Below, piece after piece: positions 58,686 to 64,000 of a stretch of 64,000 bases of DNA; the first letter of the stretch is position 1, and each line of letters begins with the position of its first letter. This DNA comes from Bradyrhizobium monzae (lineage in GTDB: Bacteria > Pseudomonadota > Alphaproteobacteria > Rhizobiales > Xanthobacteraceae), in NCBI RefSeq assembly GCF_021458635.1, contig NZ_JAIRDQ010000010.1, positions 1-64,000 on the forward strand, written 5' to 3'. The notes below the pieces were generated by a model. It saw nothing but the letters and a program-made list of their open reading frames with translations, was not told where the DNA came from and ran no database searches. A program made the translations under genes and the position numbers.

Positions 58686-61493
58686 ATGAACGATTCCGTC
58701 TCGAAGCCCCCCATCGATCCATCGATCCAGGTCTCGCCGAACAATCCCTGCCCGTTCCTGCGCGGCCTTGTCGGAGAGGGTTTTGTCGACGGCGGGACCG
58801 TCCCGCTCCGGACGTTGTCGCAGACCATCGCAAATGCAAGCGGCGAGACCGGAGCGAAAAAGGCTCTGGCCCGCATCCAGGTCCGCGGCGTTGCGCTCAT
58901 CGCCAACGGCGCCTGTCACATCCTGCAAAGCATCTTCTGGGGCGCGCAGCTCAATGGCTTGCGCGGCGGCCCGCTCGACAAGCTCGGCGCCGGGTCGCGC
59001 ATCCTCGGCGTCGACGGGCGCGTCAACGAGGACGAGATTGCGCGGCTCGCCAGTTTCGGCGGCACCTGTACCGATCCCGACGGCGGCACCGAGACCGGGC
59101 TCAACGCCGCGCAAATCCAGACCTTCATGAACGACAATCTCAAGCGCGCCGGCAATCAGTCGCGCTGGTACTACCCGATCCTGATGAAGTTCGAATGGCC
59201 GGTCCTGCTCAAGATCATGGGCAAGGGTCAGGGTGATGACCGCTATCTCAGCGTGGCCGAGGTGAGGACATTGTTCAACGAGCGCAAATTCCCGGACCGG
59301 ATTACCCAGCGGGTCGTCAGCCAGCCGGTCACACCGCCTTCGCTCATCTTGCGCGCGATCGGCGGCCTCGTCGCTGCGCTCCTCGTCTTTGGCATCGTGG
59401 CGCTGCGCTTTCCCGATCAATTCCAGCCGATGCTGCCCGGCGTCATCGGCCAGTTCGTCGCCCCGCCATTGCCGAAGCTTGTCGAATCCCGGGCCGCGTA
59501 CTGGCTCGAACAAAACTGGGCGCTGGAGGACCGGCACTGGTTTCATCATGCGAGCCAGGGCACCGCGACCTTCCCGGTGCCCTATCGCTGGTTCATGGCG
59601 CTGGAGCAGCCGCGGCTGCATTTCTTTGCCAAGCCCGGCATGCTCCATGATAGCGATCATCTCCAGCGCTTCGGCTTCATCCCGAGCCCGCAGACGATCA
59701 ACATCGATGACGCGACGCTGCGCCGGTTCGGCTACGCCAACGTCTACGACAAGACGAAACCGGTGCCGGCGCGGCTGTGGGATCCGCCGGTCAACTGGGG
59801 CGCCCAGGCCGAAAACGTCGACGGCCTGCCCGTCGGCTTCGCGCGCATGACCGGCGTGCCCGATCCGGCAACCGGCAAGGTCGGCGAAGACCGGATCGGC
59901 CTGACCTGCGCCGCCTGCCACACCGGCCAGATTCACTACAAAGGCATCGACATCCGCTTCGACGGCGGTCCCGCGATGACCGATCTCAGGAAGCTCGAGA
60001 TCACGACCGGCCTGTCCATCGCGTACACGCTCCTCGTGCCGGGTCGCTTCACGCGCTTCGCCGACCGTGTGCTCGGCCCCTCCGCCAGCGATGCGGATCG
60101 CGATGCGTTGAAGCAGAAGCTGAGTGCGATCGGCACATTCCTGAAAGACTGGGAGAAGACCTACGCGAAAACCATCGACGGCAAGACGAGGTTCAACGAG
60201 AAGACGAAGCGGGAAGAGCAGCAGCAGGACACCGAGGAAGGCTACGGCCGTCTCGACGCGCTCAACCGCATCGGCAATCAGGTCTTCTCCCAGGACATGA
60301 CGCTGAGCGGCCTCAGCGGCTTCGAGAAGAATCTGCATGCCAAGGACGCACCGGTCAGCTTCCCGCCGATCTGGACCGTCCCCTGGCTCAAATTCGCGCA
60401 ATATGACGCTTCGATCGAACAGCCGCTGATCCGCAACGCCGGCGAAGCGCTGGGCGTGACCGCGCTGCTCAACCTGTCCGACGCTACCCCCAAGGACGCG
60501 CTGTTCCGCTCGTCGATGGACATCAAGAATCTGAACTGGATCGAGGATCTGCTGAAGGGCTCGGCGCCCTATCCGAAAAAGCAGCTCTCCGGACTGACGT
60601 CGCCGAAATGGCCGTCGGACATCTTCGGCGATGCTGCCTGGAAGATCGATGGCGACCGCGTCAAACGCGGCCGCAAGCTCTATGCAGAGATCTGCGTCGA
60701 ATGCCATCTCGGTCCGGTCAACGATCCCGTGTTCGACACCGAATTTCCAAGCCAGAGCATCTGGTCCTCATCGCGGTGGGAGGCCATCGGCGACGACAAA
60801 TTCCTGAACGAGGTCCAGAAAAGCGCCAAAGGCATGGGGACTGATCCCGCTCAGGCCAGTGTGCTGGCAACGCGGACGGTTCAGGTGCCGGGCTTTCTCA
60901 AGCTCGATCCCACGCAGAAGCTCAATGCCTGGTGGAGCTGCAATCTGCCGGATATCTCTTCGACCGACATGCCGTACTCGGTCGGCCTGATGGTGCTCGT
61001 CGACATCGTCAGCCGCAAGGCGATGGACGATGCGAAGATCGACCCGAAGGTCCAGGACGCCTGGTGGGGTAAGCGCCAGAACTGCCCGAACCCCGGCCCG
61101 CAGCCGCCCGACAAGAACGAGCCGCGGCCCTGGTATCGCGCACGCCCGCTCAACGGCGTCTGGGCCACGGCGCCTTACCTGCACAACGGATCGGTGCCCT
61201 CGCTCTACTGGATGCTGAGCCCGGCAGCCGAGCGCCCCAAATCGTTCTGCATGGGTGGCGGTCGCGACTACGATCCGAAGCAGGTCGGCTTTGCGGTCTC
61301 CGACGACGAGAGCTGCAAGACCGGGCAGTCGCGCTTCTCGACGCGAGCGTCTGACGGCACCGAGATGTTCGGCAACAGCAATGCCGGCCATTCGTTCGAT
61401 GGCACGCCTGGCCCCGGCAAGGACGGCACCATCGGCCGCGTGCTCAAGGAGCAGGAGCGCTACGATTTGATCGAGTATCTGAAGACGCTGTGA
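58686..61493 (+). CDS. membrane-anchored di-heme cytochrome c (RoxA-like) with unusual N-terminal domain
   Basis: A 935-residue protein in three parts. Residues 1-215 form a soluble N-terminal domain with a P21-C22-P23 motif (NPCPFLRGLVGEGFV) and an EF-hand-like DGRVNEDE, reminiscent of heme-thiolate haloperoxidases. One membrane helix (219-241) follows. The large C-terminal part has two heme c sites, CAACH (408-412) and CVECH (670-674), and ends with APYLHNGSVPSLYWM, as in RoxA/di-heme peroxidase-like proteins. The topology would put the N-domain in the cytoplasm and the hemes in the periplasm. Rubber-oxygenase relatives cleave isoprenoids; whether this protein has oxygenase, peroxidase or redox-relay activity is unknown. 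Monocistronic. Confidence 0.8.
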   Translation: MNDSVSKPPIDPSIQVSPNNPCPFLRGLVGEGFVDGGTVPLRTLSQTIANASGETGAKKALARIQVRGVALIANGACHILQSIFWGAQLNGLRGGPLDKLGAGSRILGVDGRVNEDEIARLASFGGTCTDPDGGTETGLNAAQIQTFMNDNLKRAGNQSRWYYPILMKFEWPVLLKIMGKGQGDDRYLSVAEVRTLFNERKFPDRITQRVVSQPVTPPSLILRAIGGLVAALLVFGIVALRFPDQFQPMLPGVIGQFVAPPLPKLVESRAAYWLEQNWALEDRHWFHHASQGTATFPVPYRWFMALEQPRLHFFAKPGMLHDSDHLQRFGFIPSPQTINIDDATLRRFGYANVYDKTKPVPARLWDPPVNWGAQAENVDGLPVGFARMTGVPDPATGKVGEDRIGLTCAACHTGQIHYKGIDIRFDGGPAMTDLRKLEITTGLSIAYTLLVPGRFTRFADRVLGPSASDADRDALKQKLSAIGTFLKDWEKTYAKTIDGKTRFNEKTKREEQQQDTEEGYGRLDALNRIGNQVFSQDMTLSGLSGFEKNLHAKDAPVSFPPIWTVPWLKFAQYDASIEQPLIRNAGEALGVTALLNLSDATPKDALFRSSMDIKNLNWIEDLLKGSAPYPKKQLSGLTSPKWPSDIFGDAAWKIDGDRVKRGRKLYAEICVECHLGPVNDPVFDTEFPSQSIWSSSRWEAIGDDKFLNEVQKSAKGMGTDPAQASVLATRTVQVPGFLKLDPTQKLNAWWSCNLPDISSTDMPYSVGLMVLVDIVSRKAMDDAKIDPKVQDAWWGKRQNCPNPGPQPPDKNEPRPWYRARPLNGVWATAPYLHNGSVPSLYWMLSPAAERPKSFCMGGGRDYDPKQVGFAVSDDESCKTGQSRFSTRASDGTEMFGNSNAGHSFDGTPGPGKDGTIGRVLKEQERYDLIEYLKTL

Positions 61494-61500
61494 GTTGTTT

Positions 61501-61589
61501 CGTCATGGCCGGGCTTGTCCCGGCCATCCACGTTCTTGTCTCGCTGAACCAAAGTCCCTGGATGCCCGGGACGAGCCCGGGCATGACGG
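61501..61589. repeat. family-C intergenic palindrome, copy 3
   Basis: CGTCATGGCCGGGCTTGTCC...CATCCACG paired with GGATGCCCGGGACGAGCCC...GCATGACG, with a loop unlike the other two copies. It lies 8 nt after the cytochrome stop and 29 nt from the convergent hydrolase's stop. Confidence 0.85.
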
Positions 61590-61617
61590 AGCTGTGGCAC
61601 GATCAAGTGCGCCCGCC

Positions 61618-62565
61618 TCACTTGAACAGCGGCGTGCCCGGCACGAACGCATCGAACGCGGCCCAGAACTGGGAGCGGTAGCGGTCCTGCTCCTGCAGGA
61701 TCTCGTGCTTCGAGCCCGCGATCACGAGATGGGAGCCGGCGCGTAAATGGTAGGCGAACTCCTCGATCGCCGCGGTCGAAACCACGGTGTCGTTGGAGGC
61801 CGCCAGCATCAGGATCGGCTGGCGGATCCCGGACGGATAGTTCATGCCCCTGAAGGTGCTCATCGCCGAAAACGCGGTGTCGGCCCAGGCGACCGTTGGC
61901 GACGCCAGGCCGAGCGTCGGGTCCTCCTCCAGGATCGCGGCGTTGCGCGCATAGCGCACGGGATCGCTGGTCAGGGGATTGTTGATGAAGGGAGACAAGC
62001 CGGTGATGTGATCGCTGCCACCGGGAACGTAACCGCCGCCCCGTCCCAGCATCCGCAGCGTCTTCAGCAATGTGCGCACCGGAATCGAGGTGGCGCGACC
62101 GGGCAGGTCGATCATCGGCGCCGACAGAACCATGCGGTCGAACCAGCGCTTTTGCGCATGCGCAAGGCGCAACAACACCGCGCCGCCCATGGAATGGGCC
62201 AGCGCGAAGAACGGCGGCGGACAATCCGGCAGCACCACCTGCTGCACGAAGGTCTCGACGTCGATCTCGTAGTCGGCGAAGTTGCGCACATAGCCCTTGC
62301 GCGGATCGCGCAGGCGGCGCGAGGAATGTCCCTGCCCGCGCCAATCGAACGTCGCCACCGCAAAGCCGCGGTCGCGCAAATCGCGTACGGTCTCGAAATA
62401 TTTCTCGATCTGCTCGCTGCGCCCGGTGAAGACGCAGACGGTGCCCTTGCGGTTCGCCGGCGGCGCCCAGCGCGCAAAGCGCAGCTCGACGCCGTCGGGC
62501 GTCTTGATGGTGCCGCTGACGACGTCTTCGGGAACGGGATTGGACGGGATCGAGACCAGCGTCAT
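61618..62565 (-). CDS. lysophospholipase-type alpha/beta hydrolase
   Basis: A 315-residue serine hydrolase of the PldB/monoacylglycerol lipase group: FDWRGQGHSSR, nucleophile S125 in ALAHSMGGAV, acid in LMLAASNDTVVS and His in AGSKHEILQE. There is no signal peptide. It should cleave lysophospholipids or monoacylglycerols in the cytoplasm or at the inner membrane. Divergent from the hsp20 gene, with about 220 bp containing the heat-shock promoter and thermosensor. Confidence 0.92.
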   Translation of the reverse strand: MTLVSIPSNPVPEDVVSGTIKTPDGVELRFARWAPPANRKGTVCVFTGRSEQIEKYFETVRDLRDRGFAVATFDWRGQGHSSRRLRDPRKGYVRNFADYEIDVETFVQQVVLPDCPPPFFALAHSMGGAVLLRLAHAQKRWFDRMVLSAPMIDLPGRATSIPVRTLLKTLRMLGRGGGYVPGGSDHITGLSPFINNPLTSDPVRYARNAAILEEDPTLGLASPTVAWADTAFSAMSTFRGMNYPSGIRQPILMLAASNDTVVSTAAIEEFAYHLRAGSHLVIAGSKHEILQEQDRYRSQFWAAFDAFVPGTPLFK

Positions 62566-62638
62566 GATTGGGAGTGCGTGGGCGCCAAGTGCTGTAAATC
62601 AAGGGGCGGGAGCGCCGAAAAGGCGCCATTGCCGCCCT

Positions 62639-62666
62639 CTTGAACGCTGTCTGGACTCACCCATAT
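62639..62666 (+). promoter_or_regulatory. RpoH (sigma-32) promoter of hsp20
   Basis: CTTGAA at 62639-62644 and CCCATAT at 62660-62666, separated by 15 bp, match the sigma-32 consensus closely. A transcript starting near 62673 would have a leader of about 114 nt before hsp20, the length expected for a ROSE-controlled heat-shock gene. Confidence 0.65.
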
Positions 62667-62672
62667 CACCTT

Positions 62673-62786
62673 GGTGCAGGCCGCTACCAGTGTTTCGGAA
62701 CCGGAACATCAGGCTGCACACAGACGAAAGCCCGGCCCGATTGGCGGGCGGGTTACCTGAACAGTCGCTCAATGGAGGACTTGACC
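62673..62786 (+). promoter_or_regulatory. ROSE-type RNA thermometer
   Basis: The last hairpin of the hsp20 leader pairs GTC-G-CTC (62764-62770) with GAG-GAC (62775-62780) around loop AATG, burying the GGAGG Shine-Dalgarno and leaving one bulged G opposite it. This bulge is the hallmark of ROSE elements, which melt at heat shock. A stronger hairpin (62731-62739 with 62745-62752, also with one bulged G) lies upstream, as expected for a multi-stem ROSE leader. Confidence 0.7.
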
Positions 62787-63248
62787 ATGCGTACCTACGA
62801 TCTCACCCCGTTCTATCGTTCCACCGTCGGCTTCGACCGTCTCTTTAACCTGCTCGACCAGACGAGTTCGGACGGCAGCCCCGGTTATCCCCCCTACAAC
62901 ATCGAGCGTACCGGCGAGAACGCCTACCGCATCACCGTTGCGGTCTCGGGCTTCGCCAAGGATGAGCTCTCCATCGTCGCGAAGGAAAACACGCTGACGA
63001 TCAAGGGCGAGAAAGTCGCCAACGAGACCTCGAAGTCCGAGGTGCTTTATCGTGGCATCGCCGCCCGTGCCTTCGAACGCGCCTTCCAGCTTGCCGACTT
63101 CGTGCAGGTGAAGGACGCCTCGCTCGAGAACGGCCTGCTCCATGTCGACCTCGTGCGCGAGATTCCCGAAGCCAAGAAGCCGCGCCAGATCGCAATCAAC
63201 GGCGGCGCGCAGTCCGCGCAGGTGATCGAGAGCTCGGTCGCTGCCTAA
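62787..63248 (+). CDS. Hsp20 family small heat-shock protein
   Basis: A 153-residue class A alphaproteobacterial sHsp (IbpA/HspA-like). It begins MRTYDLTPFYRSTVGFDRLFNLL, typical of rhizobial class A proteins, and contains an alpha-crystallin domain (about 35-130: YNIERTGENAYRITVAVSGFAKDELSI, NGLLHVDLVREIPEAKKPR). It holds unfolding proteins for refolding by DnaK/ClpB. Control is clear from the sequence: RpoH-like promoter, ROSE-like leader and a strong terminator. Confidence 0.96.
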   Translation: MRTYDLTPFYRSTVGFDRLFNLLDQTSSDGSPGYPPYNIERTGENAYRITVAVSGFAKDELSIVAKENTLTIKGEKVANETSKSEVLYRGIAARAFERAFQLADFVQVKDASLENGLLHVDLVREIPEAKKPRQIAINGGAQSAQVIESSVAA

Positions 63249-63273
63249 GCGCATCCACAGCGACCAAGTTGCG

Positions 63274-63303
63274 AAAACGCCCCGGTGCCCCGGGGCGTTT
63301 TTT
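63274..63303 (+). terminator. rho-independent terminator of hsp20
   Basis: A 10-bp stem AACGCCCCGG / CCGGGGCGTT with loop TGCC, followed by a six-T run (63298-63303), 25 nt after the hsp20 stop. Confidence 0.9.
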
Positions 63304-63333
63304 CGTTTTGCGTGGTCGTGCAAACTCGCAGGC

Positions 63334-63984
63334 CTAATCCAGCCCCTGCGCCGCCGGCATGTCCTGCGTCGGCAGAATCGCTGCGGCGGGCTTGGCCTGG
63401 CCGACGGTCGGAGCTGTGGCTTGCGGCGCGGCCTCGGCGGGTTTTGCTTGCACGGCGGCCGCCTGCTGCGTGGGTTGCGCCGTCGGCTCGGCCGGCTTGG
63501 CGGCCGCGACCGGTGTCTCTGCGCGCTGCGGAGCCGCCTTGGGCAGCGGAACGGTGCGGCTGGCGACATGCGGGATCGGGGCCGGCGGGCGCGGTGGGCC
63601 GCCACGCACCATGGTCGGCGGCGGCAGCGCGCTTTGTGGCCGGTAAGGTGCAACCGAAGGCTCCTCATAGGTCGGCGCCATACCATAGGCATCGGCGGCC
63701 GGCATGAAGCGGATAATCCGTCCGTCGCGGGCATCGATCACGAGCCGGCCGTCGTCGCCGCGACGGTCGATCACCGCGATGGTGTAGACGGCGCCGCGCA
63801 GCCGCGGGATGCCGAGCGGCGAGAAGCCGTTTTCGCGCAGCACCGCGTAGACCTCGGTGGCCGGCAGCAGCGCCGGCGCCGGGCCGCGTTCCTCATAACC
63901 ATAACCGTAGCCGTAACGCGGCGGCGGCGGTGGCGCGGCGTCCGGCGGCCCGTAGGGTCCGTCGAAATCCGACACCACGATCAT
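63334..63984 (-). CDS. Pro/Ala-rich hypothetical protein, probably continuing past the window edge
   Basis: At least 216 residues. The N-terminal visible part is Gly/Tyr/Pro-rich (PPPPPRYGYGYGYEERG), followed by a small folded segment (ATEVYAVLRENGFSPLGIPRLRGAVYTIAVIDRRGDDGRLVIDARDGRIIRF) resembling a PepSY/peptidase-propeptide-like unit, and a long disordered Ala/Pro/Gln tail. The frame has no stop up to the window end, and I see no convincing ribosome site at the internal ATG 63984, so the true start, perhaps with a signal peptide, likely lies beyond. Function unknown. Confidence 0.6.
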   Translation of the reverse strand: MIVVSDFDGPYGPPDAAPPPPPRYGYGYGYEERGPAPALLPATEVYAVLRENGFSPLGIPRLRGAVYTIAVIDRRGDDGRLVIDARDGRIIRFMPAADAYGMAPTYEEPSVAPYRPQSALPPPTMVRGGPPRPPAPIPHVASRTVPLPKAAPQRAETPVAAAKPAEPTAQPTQQAAAVQAKPAEAAPQATAPTVGQAKPAAAILPTQDMPAAQGLD

Positions 63985-64000
63985 GGCCCCGCCGGACCGA

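Noticed and set aside
58671..60707. 678-codon open frame antisense to the di-heme cytochrome
   Set aside because: No recognisable domain, and both CxxCH motifs lie in the plus-strand frame.
1..64000. CRISPR arrays, insertion sequences, prophage or secretion-system genes
   Set aside because: No regularly spaced short direct repeats, transposases or structural phage genes are visible; the repeats present are dispersed single palindromes.

Overview
The window is GC-rich alphaproteobacterial chromosome and looks like Bradyrhizobium or a very close relative. This rests on gene content: a CpdR-type response regulator near hisN, an Hsp20 gene behind an apparent RpoH promoter and ROSE-type RNA thermometer, many LysR regulators and small-molecule catabolic enzymes, and several families of dispersed intergenic palindromes. 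I made no database comparison, so the genus is an inference. I see no phage, conjugation, CRISPR or transposase genes; this reads as ordinary core/accessory chromosome rich in catabolism and transport.

Layout. 0.2-4.1 kb: a small hypothetical gene and a large 4xGAF-GGDEF-EAL cyclic-di-GMP protein. 4.4-7.7 kb: a short catabolic operon (malate/lactate-type dehydrogenase, flavin monooxygenase broken by a 1-nt frameshift, fumarylacetoacetate hydrolase-type enzyme). 7.7-10.5 kb: LysR regulator divergent from a secreted muconolactone-isomerase-like protein and two coupled membrane proteins. 10.5-16.1 kb: Lrp/AsnC regulator divergent from a fused indolepyruvate ferredoxin oxidoreductase, then an amidase. 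16.3-20.7 kb: LysR regulator divergent from an EmrAB-type efflux pair and an AhpD-like protein. 20.9-25.1 kb: Glt-type amino acid ABC operon (gltI-J-K-L) and a D-amino acid aminotransferase. 25.2-39.6 kb: a long series of catabolic genes (M20 peptidase, flavin monooxygenase, ThDP enzyme, old yellow enzyme, aldehyde dehydrogenase, SDR, Rieske protein between two ACMSD-like amidohydrolases, dihydropyrimidinase).

39.6-49.7 kb holds mostly small, secreted or poorly characterised proteins, including a 46-residue membrane protein, a duplicated-motif secreted peptide, an esterase-fold protein with no catalytic serine, a mandelate-racemase-like enzyme with one catalytic Lys changed to Arg, an orphan branched-chain-type binding protein and an ATC-hydrolase-like gene coupled to a small secreted protein. 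49.9-53 kb: tRNA-Val(GAC), cpdR, an N-formylglutamate amidohydrolase, a probable minus-strand small RNA with anti-Shine-Dalgarno loops, and hisN. 53-56.5 kb: a Bug-type binding protein, a LysR/TauE pair and a LysE exporter. 56.7-61.5 kb: a class III adenylate cyclase with TPRs and a large membrane-anchored di-heme cytochrome c with an unusual N-terminal domain. 61.6-64 kb: a lysophospholipase-type hydrolase, hsp20 with its thermosensor, and a Pro/Ala-rich protein running towards the right edge.

The least ordinary items are the N-terminally extended di-heme cytochrome (58.7-61.5 kb), the putative anti-SD small RNA (51.75-51.84 kb), three TTGG/CCAA boxes at exact 33-bp spacing before the 26.8-kb monooxygenase, the nested palindromic repeat at 16.1 kb, and three proteins that keep their family fold but have lost or changed catalytic residues.
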